In this document: piece after piece, positions 1 through 5,762 of the stretch | Position numbering within the stretch: the stretch's first letter is position 1 | Layout: each line of letters begins with the position of its first letter | NCBI GenBank assembly: GCA_903907305.1 | Contig: CAIVNT010000251.1 | Span: 1-5,985 of the forward strand | Source of the DNA: an uncultured Ignavibacteriota bacterium | GTDB taxonomy: Bacteria; Bacteroidota; Ignavibacteria; UBA10030; UBA8401 | Direction of reading: 5' to 3' | DNA length: 5,985 nucleotides | Notes under the pieces: model-generated | Seen by the model: only the letters and a program-made list of their open reading frames with translations | The model's database searches: none | Told to the model about the DNA's origin: nothing | Translations under genes and position numbers: made by a program

Positions 1-22
1 ATTTAGGACAGAACCTCCTCGT

Positions 23-874
23 ATGAAATCTTTATCTCTATTGGTATGCGCCGCGGCAGCGGCGCTGGTATTCATTCTTATTGCTCCCGGAACTACGTAT
101 AATCCCATTGAAGCCAGGCCTTCATCTTCTTTTACTTTTGAACTTCCCGCAAATGGTGCGATGTTTCTTCCCGGTGAAGAATTGCAGTACAACGTCAGCT
201 ATTCGGTCTTCGATATCGGTCTTGTGAAAATGACGATCATCGACAGTTCCTATCGGAACGGTGTGAAGGTCTATAAAGGGAAAGCCTTCCTCGATTCCTA
301 CAGCGGACTTCCGTTTGTCGATCTGCATCAGGTCTTCTATTCGGAAATGGATGATGATGCGTTCTCGCAATTCTTCATCACGCATAACACTTCAAAGCCT
401 GAGAAGAAAGATTACGTAAAATACATGTATGATTATAAGAAGTTTAAATTTATGTATGAGTTCGGATCGGATCCCGGCGGAGTCATTTTTAAGTCCGGCG
501 AGGGCACTGTCACCGAACGGAATCTCGACGGTCTTTCGCTCTTCTACTATGCCCGTCTGAATTATCGGCAGGTGACGAAGTACAGCGTTCCGGTAATGGT
601 GAACGAAAAGTCGTATAAGACGCATTTCAATTTTATGAATAAACTGGGTGAGCAGGAGATCGATGCAGTGAAGTATCCGATTGAAACGATCGAATTCGAC
701 GGTACATCTGATTTCACCGGTGTGTTTGGCCTTACCGGATATTTCAAAGGATTCTTCAGCAATGATGAAGCCGGCATACCGATTGTAGCAAAGATGAAAG
801 TGATCCTCGGCAGCGTTCATATCGAATTGATCAAATGGAATAGACCCGGTTGGATCCCTCCGAAAGCGAAATAG
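23..874 (+). CDS. Exported DUF3108 family protein
   Basis: This is a 283-aa protein. Residues 5–24 form a hydrophobic segment after one Lys, which looks like a Sec signal peptide or N-terminal anchor, so the mature part is probably periplasmic. The body fits DUF3108: a GEELQYNVSYSVFDIG stretch near residues 51–66, a DGLSLFYYARLNYR block in the middle, and a C-terminal block (IPIVAKMKVILGSVHIELIKW) that matches the end of the family. The family is thought to be a beta-rich envelope domain of unknown biochemical function, so I assign none. Cys9 is too close to the N-terminus to be a convincing lipobox. The ATG at 23 lacks a good SD, and its frame stays open to the window edge, so an upstream start cannot be excluded. 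The signal peptide favours 23. In another frame, TGA at 24–26 would give an ATGA overlap with an upstream gene. The next gene starts 3 nt after the stop. Confidence 0.85.
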   Translation: MKSLSLLVCAAAAALVFILIAPGTTYNPIEARPSSSFTFELPANGAMFLPGEELQYNVSYSVFDIGLVKMTIIDSSYRNGVKVYKGKAFLDSYSGLPFVDLHQVFYSEMDDDAFSQFFITHNTSKPEKKDYVKYMYDYKKFKFMYEFGSDPGGVIFKSGEGTVTERNLDGLSLFYYARLNYRQVTKYSVPVMVNEKSYKTHFNFMNKLGEQEIDAVKYPIETIEFDGTSDFTGVFGLTGYFKGFFSNDEAGIPIVAKMKVILGSVHIELIKWNRPGWIPPKAK

Positions 875-877
875 ATC

Positions 878-1384
878 ATGGGTATTATCACGTATAAAGG
901 AATCACTCCGAAGATCGATCCGACGGTGTTCATCGCCGACGGCGTCCACATTATCGGTGATGTGGAGATCGGTAAGGATTCAAGTGTTTGGTTCAATACG
1001 GTCATCCGTGGTGATGTTAATTTTATCCGCATCGGCGAACGGACTAATATCCAGGATGGCACGGTCGTTCATGTGACGAATAAGAAATTTCCGACGCATA
1101 TCGGCTCAAATGTCACCATCGGACACAGCGCTGTGATCCACGCCTGCACGATCGAGGATTATTCATTGATCGGAATGGGTGCGATCGTTCTGGACAATGC
1201 GACTGTCGGCAAATATTGTCTTATCGCCGCCGGTGCCGTTGTAACGATGGGAATGAATATCCCGGAAGGAATGCTGGTCGCCGGAGTTCCCGGGAAAGTG
1301 ATTCGACCTTTGACCGATGACGAGAAGAAATTCCTTGCACAATCCGCACAAAACTATATTGATTACGTTGCAACATACCGCTGA
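878..1384 (+). CDS. Gamma-class carbonic anhydrase family protein (YrdA/PaaY-like)
   Basis: This is a 168-aa left-handed beta-helix protein built of hexapeptide repeats, a normal length for the YrdA/CaiE/PaaY branch of gamma carbonic anhydrases. The three zinc/iron-binding His residues of the Cam fold appear as H65 (DGTVVHVT), H83 and H88 (IGHSAVIH). The structural residues R44 and D46 (IRGDVNFIRIG) and Q59–D60 (NIQDG) are also present. The C-terminal part (GVPGKVIRPLTDDE) is the usual helical cap. Such proteins are cytoplasmic trimers with the metal at subunit interfaces. Family members include active carbonic anhydrases, but many YrdA-like proteins have weak or unproven activity, so hydration of CO2 is inference. 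The start at 878 begins with a typical MGIITYKGITPKI N-terminus and lies 3 nt after the DUF3108 stop with no clear SD, which suggests translational coupling. Confidence 0.93.
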   Translation: MGIITYKGITPKIDPTVFIADGVHIIGDVEIGKDSSVWFNTVIRGDVNFIRIGERTNIQDGTVVHVTNKKFPTHIGSNVTIGHSAVIHACTIEDYSLIGMGAIVLDNATVGKYCLIAAGAVVTMGMNIPEGMLVAGVPGKVIRPLTDDEKKFLAQSAQNYIDYVATYR

Positions 1385-1409
1385 TCGAGGCACGGTCTTC
1401 CGATCACAG

Positions 1410-1415
1410 AAGGAG
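1410..1415 (+). promoter_or_regulatory. Strong Shine-Dalgarno for the MBL-fold gene
   Basis: AAGGAG lies 8 nt before the ATG at 1424. It is the clearest SD in the window and fixes the start of the metallohydrolase gene. A weak hairpin between 1394–1400 and 1412–1418 (with G·T pairs) could partly cover it, but I give this little weight. Confidence 0.75.
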
Positions 1416-1423
1416 ACTCACCG

Positions 1424-2320
1424 ATGAAATTGAAATTCTGGGGAGTACGCGGATCGATTCCGACTCCCGGAAAAAGTACAGTGAGATACGGCGGAAATAC
1501 TCCGTCGCTGGAACTCCGGTTAGATAATGGTGAACTCATCATTTTTGATGCCGGCACCGGCATACGTAATCTCGGTGATCATTTGATCGCGAACGGCGAA
1601 TCGATCAAAACATATATTCTGATCACCCATCCTCACTGGGATCATATCCAGGGCTTTCCTTTCTTCAAACCCGCGTTCGTTTCAGGGAACGAGATCACCG
1701 TCATCGGGACGGATAGGGAAGAGATCGATCTTCAGCATATCATTGCCGATCAGATGAAGAAGATCTATTTTCCGATACAGTTGAACGAATTGAAAGCAAA
1801 TCTCAACTTCCGCAGCATCAGCGAAGAGGAGTTCAACATCTTCGATGCGCATGTCCGCACGATCTACGTGAATCATCCCGGCTTCACCGTCGCATACCGG
1901 ATCGATTACAATGGGAAATCGATCGTTTACGTAAGCGACAACGAACCGTTCGATAAGGCATCGGCTCAGCTTTTGTCGAACTTCGAACCGGTTGTTCTCA
2001 AAAAATTTCTCGAGCATCGAGGAGACCCAAACCAGCGCATTGTGGACTTCGCCCGAGGTGCAGACGTGTTTATACACGATGCAACGTATACGCCTGAGGA
2101 ATATGTAGACAAGGTCGGCTGGGGACATTCCCACTATCTCTTCGCATTGAAATTAGCAAATGAAGCCAATGTGAAACACTGCATTTTGTTCCACCACGAA
2201 CCGAACAGAACGGACGAACACATAGACCGGATCCTCGAGAAATGCCGCAACGAGATCAAACAGAAGAATTTCACATTTGAATGTTCCGCCGCATACGAAG
2301 GTCTTGAAATTTCGTGGTAA
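1424..2320 (+). CDS. MBL-fold metallohydrolase (PhnP/RNase Z-like superfamily branch)
   Basis: This is a 298-aa metallo-beta-lactamase-fold enzyme without a signal peptide, so cytoplasmic. The N-terminus carries GVRGSIPTPG (residues 7–16) and RYGGNTPSLEL (21–31), typical of a branch often annotated as cyclic-nucleotide phosphodiesterase-like or PhnP-like. The metal motif THPHWDH gives H69, H71, D73 and H74. Further likely ligands are H151 (VNHPG), D172 (YVSDNE) and H257/H258 (LFHHEP). The set is complete, so a dinuclear metal hydrolase is expected. The block IHDATYTPEEY (217–227) followed by GWGHSH (232–237) is also typical of this branch, in which the substrate (probably a phosphodiester) is mostly unknown. 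I therefore give no gene symbol. The start is set by AAGGAG at 1410–1415. The gene follows the carbonic-anhydrase-like gene by 39 nt with no terminator between, and a new promoter begins 11 nt after its stop. Confidence 0.93.
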   Translation: MKLKFWGVRGSIPTPGKSTVRYGGNTPSLELRLDNGELIIFDAGTGIRNLGDHLIANGESIKTYILITHPHWDHIQGFPFFKPAFVSGNEITVIGTDREEIDLQHIIADQMKKIYFPIQLNELKANLNFRSISEEEFNIFDAHVRTIYVNHPGFTVAYRIDYNGKSIVYVSDNEPFDKASAQLLSNFEPVVLKKFLEHRGDPNQRIVDFARGADVFIHDATYTPEEYVDKVGWGHSHYLFALKLANEANVKHCILFHHEPNRTDEHIDRILEKCRNEIKQKNFTFECSAAYEGLEISW

Positions 2321-2331
2321 AAACGAAAAAC

Positions 2332-2363
2332 TTGACTTCCATGGCAACCTCTCTCTATATTTG
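2332..2363 (+). promoter_or_regulatory. Predicted promoter of the downstream operon (Bacteroidota-type)
   Basis: TTGACT at 2332–2337 is followed, 18 nt later, by TATATTTG at 2356–2363. This reads both as a near-consensus sigma70-type pair and as the Bacteroidota pattern TTG–N21–TAnnTTTG, with the TAnnTTTG element matched exactly. Transcription would start near 2367–2370, about 100 nt before the ATG at 2468. It lies in the only intergenic region longer than 40 nt in the window, immediately after the MBL gene. No experimental start is known to me. Confidence 0.7.
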
Positions 2364-2366
2364 TAC

Positions 2367-2448
2367 AGACCTGATGCTCATTTGACCGTTTTGACAATCC
2401 ATATTACCGTGAGACATCGAACCCCGGCAAATGAGCAACGGGGTTTTT
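2367..2448 (+). ncRNA. Putative structured leader RNA, attenuator or small RNA
   Basis: This is the stretch of about 80 nt between the predicted start point and the end of the T-tract. Two pairings are visible. One is a terminator-like stem, 2420–2426 with 2439–2445. The other is a perfect 10-bp helix between TGCTCATTTG (2375–2384) and CAAATGAGCA (2428–2437), where the second partner is almost the whole 12-nt loop of the terminator stem. Together they would form a pseudoknot or, more likely, two competing states, since a 10-bp helix hardly fits in a 12-nt loop. TTTGAC also occurs twice, 9 nt apart (2381 and 2390). It matches no riboswitch or small RNA that I recognise. It could be a 5' leader controlling read-through into the next operon, or a free small RNA. 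Confidence 0.4.
2420..2448 (+). terminator. Rho-independent terminator-like hairpin in the leader
   Basis: AACCCCG (2420–2426) pairs with CGGGGTT (2439–2445) around a 12-nt loop, and five T's (2444–2448) follow the GC core. The stem has five G·C pairs and the U-tract is short, so moderate or partial termination is plausible. It lies about 100 nt after the MBL stop, so it may end the left transcription unit. However, it also lies between the predicted promoter and the gene at 2468, with only 19 nt left before that ATG. The downstream genes must therefore be read through it, unless an unseen promoter exists. Confidence 0.65.
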
Positions 2449-2454
2449 CTGTTT

Positions 2455-2460
2455 GAAGGA
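2455..2460 (+). promoter_or_regulatory. Shine-Dalgarno deciding the start at 2468
   Basis: GAAGGA ends 7 nt before the ATG at 2468. An in-frame TTG at 2453 overlaps this site and has no SD of its own, so the ATG is the better start and the five extra N-terminal residues are dropped. Confidence 0.7.
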
Positions 2461-2467
2461 TATTCGC

Positions 2468-2917
2468 ATGAAATCGACATTCAAAAAATCTGACATCGCC
2501 GCGATCGGGAAAGTGCTCGGCGTTGAGGGAAAATTCAAAGGGAACAATTTCCGTTTTGAACTTTCCAACGCCAAAGAGAATCGCCAGCTCGCGTTGGAGA
2601 TCTATCCGGATATATTGATCGGGAAGAAAAAAGGAAATCTGATCTCTGCGTATACACAGAACACCCATTTCCAGCTGCAGTTCTGCAGCGGTTATGCGGT
2701 CAGTCAGGATGTCGGCGAAGTAACGTTCGTCGGTGAGACCAAAGAGAAGGTCTCTGCCATCGTGATCGAAAAAGAGGGCGGATGCACGTTCTATGCGAAC
2801 GTCGACAGGAAGATCCTCTCCGGTGATTACCGTATGCTCAGCATTGATGTGATGCTTGCCGGTATTGCACTCTCGCTTACGGAGAACGATCAGAAACCGA
2901 AGAAGAAAAAGAAATGA
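2468..2917 (+). CDS. Uncharacterised protein with a lysine-rich tail, first gene of the ybeY–topA operon
   Basis: This is a 149-aa protein that I do not recognise. It has no signal peptide or membrane segment, so it is probably cytoplasmic. The N-terminus is basic (MKSTFKKSD). The middle alternates hydrophobic and polar residues in a way that suggests a beta-rich fold (RFELSNAKENRQLALEIYP, later HFQLQFCSGYAVS and EVTFVGETKEKVSAIVIEK). It ends with a hydrophobic DVMLAGIALSL segment and the tail KPKKKKK. There are two Cys residues (FCSGY and GGCTF) but no metal motif. The tail is encoded by a purine run at 2896–2914 that lies exactly where the ribosome would load for ybeY, and the stop overlaps the ybeY start (ATGA, 2914–2917). 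Base composition and codon use look like the neighbours. Being first in an operon with ybeY and topA hints at an RNA- or nucleic-acid-linked role, but this is only inference. Confidence 0.8.
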   Translation: MKSTFKKSDIAAIGKVLGVEGKFKGNNFRFELSNAKENRQLALEIYPDILIGKKKGNLISAYTQNTHFQLQFCSGYAVSQDVGEVTFVGETKEKVSAIVIEKEGGCTFYANVDRKILSGDYRMLSIDVMLAGIALSLTENDQKPKKKKK

Positions 2918-3345
2918 TCACGACATCGCTCACCATTGTATCGAATGTTCCCAGGGATGTTTCACTCTCAGCATCTGCCGTAGAGAAGATCATACAGCAT
3001 GTCTGCAAGGCAGAAAGAATTAAAGATGCGGAACTCTCGTTTGTTATTATTAATGACGGCCGAATCAGGACGATCAACCGGAATTTTCTTCGTCATGATT
3101 ATGTAACGGATGTCATCACATTCCCGCTGGAACAGAAACAGGTCTCTGCGGAGATCTACATCAACGGTCAGCAGGCAAAGCGTCAAGCGAAGGAACATCA
3201 GGTGAGCGTGAAGAACGAAATGACGCGATTGGTTGTGCATGGCACACTGCATGCCATCGGTTATGATGATACGACACCAACATCCAAGAAGAGGATGGAT
3301 TCGATCCAGGAACGATATGTTTCAGAATTGAGTTTGAACCAGTGA
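2914..3345 (+). CDS. ybeY: YbeY endoribonuclease / rRNA maturation factor
   Basis: This is a 143-aa member of the UPF0054/YbeY family, the usual length. YbeY is a metal-dependent single-strand endoribonuclease that takes part in 16S rRNA 3'-end maturation and in quality control of 70S ribosomes. The signature stretches are present in order: an INRNFLRHDYVTDVITFPL region (residues 54–72, with R60 and the TDV-I-TF core), EIYIN (80–84), and the metal site HGTLHAIGYDD (109–119). H109 and H113 match the first two zinc ligands of the H-x3-H-x5-H motif. The third ligand position is D119 instead of His, a change I believe is common in Bacteroidota-type YbeY. The start overlaps the stop of the preceding gene (ATGA), and the purine-rich run just upstream may serve as its ribosome site. 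The smg-like gene begins 14 nt after its stop. Confidence 0.94.
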   Translation: MITTSLTIVSNVPRDVSLSASAVEKIIQHVCKAERIKDAELSFVIINDGRIRTINRNFLRHDYVTDVITFPLEQKQVSAEIYINGQQAKRQAKEHQVSVKNEMTRLVVHGTLHAIGYDDTTPTSKKRMDSIQERYVSELSLNQ

Positions 3346-3352
3346 AGGAAAG
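3345..3352 (+). promoter_or_regulatory. Shine-Dalgarno deciding the start at 3360
   Basis: AAGGAAAG lies 7 nt before the ATG at 3360. A GTG at 3342 in the same frame overlaps the ybeY stop but would place this site inside the coding region and add a charged extension (KERKR) foreign to the family. ATG 3360 is preferred. Confidence 0.65.
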
Positions 3353-3359
3353 AAAAAGA

Positions 3360-3818
3360 ATGCAGGAAAAGATCGTTGAAATACTGGTCTATCTTATCGG
3401 CGAATTGAGGAATAACATTCCGATCAATGATATCGACCTGTCGGTGCTGTCCAAGAAAGGATATTCCACCACAGAGATCAGTACGGCGTTTAATTGGCTT
3501 TTTGAAAAAATTGCGGATGGTGAGAATATCATCACGGATACCGCGCAGAGTTCACCGCATTCTCATCGTGTGCTGCATGACGTGGAACGTGCGGTGATCA
3601 ATACGGAAGCATACGGATATATGATCCAGCTCCGTGAACTGGGACTGATCACGGATATGGATATTGAAGTGCTGATCGACCGGATCATGATGAGCGGTTA
3701 TACAGCAATCGAGCTGAACGAAGTGAAAACAATGGTAGCACAATTAATGGCTGAGAGCGATGATTCGTTCAATACGGGCAGCAGGACAATGCTCGGCGGC
3801 AAAGATACAATCAATTAA
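3360..3818 (+). CDS. smg: Smg / DUF494 family protein
   Basis: This is a 152-aa protein matching DUF494, whose Escherichia coli member is Smg (about 157 aa). The characteristic N-terminal helix pair is clear: EKIVEILVYLIGELR (residues 3–17), then a glycine-turn helix, KKGYSTTEISTAFNWLFEKI (32–51). The C-terminal half keeps the family pattern of a helix near GYMIQLRELGLITDMDIEVLIDR and a VKTMVAQLM helix. The protein is all-helical, soluble and of unknown biochemical role. In gammaproteobacteria smg sits with dprA and with yrdD, a gene for a topoisomerase-like zinc-finger protein. Here it lies 24 nt before topA, so the link to topoisomerase recurs. The gene symbol is used by homology only. No unusual composition is seen. 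Confidence 0.88.
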   Translation: MQEKIVEILVYLIGELRNNIPINDIDLSVLSKKGYSTTEISTAFNWLFEKIADGENIITDTAQSSPHSHRVLHDVERAVINTEAYGYMIQLRELGLITDMDIEVLIDRIMMSGYTAIELNEVKTMVAQLMAESDDSFNTGSRTMLGGKDTIN

Positions 3819-3842
3819 TTACAGGAAAAGCAGTTTTATACA

Positions 3843-5762
3843 ATGGGAAAATCGTTAATCATCGTAGAGTCACCCTCCAAAGCAAAGACCATCAACAAAT
3901 ATCTTGGAAAAGATTATGTTGTCGAGGCATCCGTCGGTCATATCAAGAACCTGCCGAAGAGCAAACTTGGTGTGGATGTGGAGAATCAGTATGCCTCCGT
4001 GTATGAAGTGATCGCGGGAAAAGAAGAGGTCGTCGCCAAACTGAAAAGTTATGCCAACGATGCACAGAATATCTATATCGCAACTGACCCGGATCGTGAA
4101 GGGGAAGCGATAGCATCTGATATTGCAGAAGAACTCGAAGACAAGAATAAAAATATTTACCGCGTGCTGTTCCACGAAATCACGCCGAGCGGTATCGCCG
4201 AGGGAATGGATAATCCGCGAAAAGTGGATTACAATTTGGTAGAGTCACAGCGCGCGCGACGTGCGATGGACAGACTGGTGGGATATAAAGTGAGTCCGTT
4301 CCTTTGGAAGACCGTCTATTACGGTCTGTCGGCGGGACGCGTACAATCCGTTGCACTGCGCATCATCTGTGAACGTGAGGATGAGATCAAGAAATTCGTT
4401 CCGGAAGAGTATTGGACGGTCAGCGCGGAGTTTAAAACGGATAAATCCGAACCGTTCATCGCTCGGCTTGCAAAGATCTCCGGTAAAGATCCTGTCATCG
4501 CGAATGAATTGACATCGAACGAACATGTCGAAGCGATCAAGAAACAGGATTATAAGATCGCGGATGTGCAGAAGAAAGAAGTGAAACGAAATCCGAATCC
4601 TCCTTTTATCACCAGTACATTGCAGCAGGAAGCGGCAAGTCGTCTGCGTCTCTCAGCAAAACGGACAATGATGCTTGCGCAGAAACTATACGAAGGTATC
4701 GACCTCGGCGATGAGGGGACGGTCGGTCTTATCACATACATGAGAACCGACTCCACCCGTTTGAGCGAAGAAGCGGTCGGTGCGGTGCGTGAATACATCT
4801 ATTCCAATTACGGCAAAGAATATCTTCCTAAAGAAAAGAGAGAATATAAAAAAGGGAAATCATCACAGGATGCACACGAAGCGATCCGTCCTACCTCGAT
4901 CAAGTTCACTCCGAAATTTGTCAAGCGTCATCTTGATAAGGATATGTATGCACTGTATCAATTGATCTGGAACCGTTTCGTCGCGTCCCAGATGAGTAAT
5001 GCAACATTCGAGCAGCTGACCGTGGATCTTTCCGGTGGCATCTATTTGTTCCGCGCGACCGGTTCAGTTCCTATCTTCCGCGGTTTTCTGCAGGTCTATG
5101 ACGATGTGATGGAAGAACGGGGGATCGATACCGATGAGGATCCAACATCGAAGATCCCTCCGGATCTGGAAGCGGGACAGCGTGCAAATTTGGAGCAGCT
5201 CTTCCCAAAACAGCATTTTACAAAACCGCCGGCACGATATACCGAAGCCAGTTTGGTAAAGAAACTGGAAGAACTGGGCATTGGCCGTCCCAGCACCTAC
5301 GCACAGATCCTTTCTACCATTCTCAACCGTCAATATGTCGATCAGCAGGACAGGAAACTGAGTGCGACCGGACTCGGTCAGGTTGTGATCAAGATCCTGA
5401 TGAAGTGCTTCCCGGAGATCGTCAATTATAAGTTCACCGCTCAGATGGAAGATGAGCTTGAAACGATCGCCAGCGGACAGAATAATTATATTAAAGTGCT
5501 CGACGATTTCTATAAACCGTTCAGTCATTCATTGGAACATATGAATGAACAGGCGGGCAAGATCAAGAAATCGCTGCAGCAGGATGCCGGCGAAGCATGC
5601 GATCTCTGCGGCAAGCCGATGATCATCAAGTGGGGTAGATACGGACAATTCAAAGCGTGCTCGGGCTACCCGAACTGTAAGAACCGCAAGCCGCTCGAAG
5701 ACGAGACGGAAAATATGCACATGTTACAGGACTCATCTGTAAACTGTGCGGCGGTGATATGA
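3843..5762 (+). CDS. topA: DNA topoisomerase I (type IA), frame broken after the first zinc finger
   Basis: TopA relaxes negative supercoils by passing one strand through a transient 5'-phosphotyrosyl break. The N-terminal Toprim domain starts with SLIIVESPSKAKTI (E9) and has DPDREGE with D82, D84 and E86, the Mg-binding acidic residues. SAGRVQSVALRI (163–174) belongs to the core. The catalytic site LITYMRTDSTRLS places the nucleophile at Y299 and the conserved Arg at R301. The core is complete to about residue 580. One zinc finger follows, C586-x2-C589-x16-C606-x5-C612. The frame then goes wrong: after DETE (620–623) come 16 unrelated residues and a TGA at 5760–5762. Fingers 2 and 3 lie in the –1 frame. 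As written the product has 639 aa; the catalytic parts look functional, but DNA or RNA-polymerase contacts made by the lost tail could be affected. The SD is weak (AGGA about 16 nt upstream). The gene closes the operon after smg. Confidence 0.95.
   Translation: MGKSLIIVESPSKAKTINKYLGKDYVVEASVGHIKNLPKSKLGVDVENQYASVYEVIAGKEEVVAKLKSYANDAQNIYIATDPDREGEAIASDIAEELEDKNKNIYRVLFHEITPSGIAEGMDNPRKVDYNLVESQRARRAMDRLVGYKVSPFLWKTVYYGLSAGRVQSVALRIICEREDEIKKFVPEEYWTVSAEFKTDKSEPFIARLAKISGKDPVIANELTSNEHVEAIKKQDYKIADVQKKEVKRNPNPPFITSTLQQEAASRLRLSAKRTMMLAQKLYEGIDLGDEGTVGLITYMRTDSTRLSEEAVGAVREYIYSNYGKEYLPKEKREYKKGKSSQDAHEAIRPTSIKFTPKFVKRHLDKDMYALYQLIWNRFVASQMSNATFEQLTVDLSGGIYLFRATGSVPIFRGFLQVYDDVMEERGIDTDEDPTSKIPPDLEAGQRANLEQLFPKQHFTKPPARYTEASLVKKLEELGIGRPSTYAQILSTILNRQYVDQQDRKLSATGLGQVVIKILMKCFPEIVNYKFTAQMEDELETIASGQNNYIKVLDDFYKPFSHSLEHMNEQAGKIKKSLQQDAGEACDLCGKPMIIKWGRYGQFKACSGYPNCKNRKPLEDETENMHMLQDSSVNCAAVI

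Noticed and set aside
392..949. Long open frames on the minus strand (also at 1682–2134, 2968–3252 and 5064–5528)
   Set aside because: All lie opposite clear + strand genes of known families, have no recognisable domains and lack plausible start signals. They are shadows of the real genes.
1394..1418. Hairpin that could hide the SD of the MBL-fold gene
   Set aside because: It has only about seven pairs, two of them G·T, around an 11-nt loop, so it is weak and easily due to chance.
2367..2445. tRNA-like look of the TCGAACCCC segment in the leader
   Set aside because: There is no acceptor stem, anticodon arm or D-arm at the right distances. The bases are better explained by the terminator stem.
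2409..2456. A 15-codon GTG-started ORF through the terminator hairpin, as a possible leader peptide
   Set aside because: It has no SD, the start is a lone GTG, and its codons simply follow the hairpin bases. A second tiny ORF from the ATG at 2374 (M-L-I-stop) also has no SD.
3819..3842. Possible separate promoter for topA in the 24-nt gap after smg
   Set aside because: The gap is too short and has no recognisable –35/–7 pair. Read-through from the upstream operon is sufficient.
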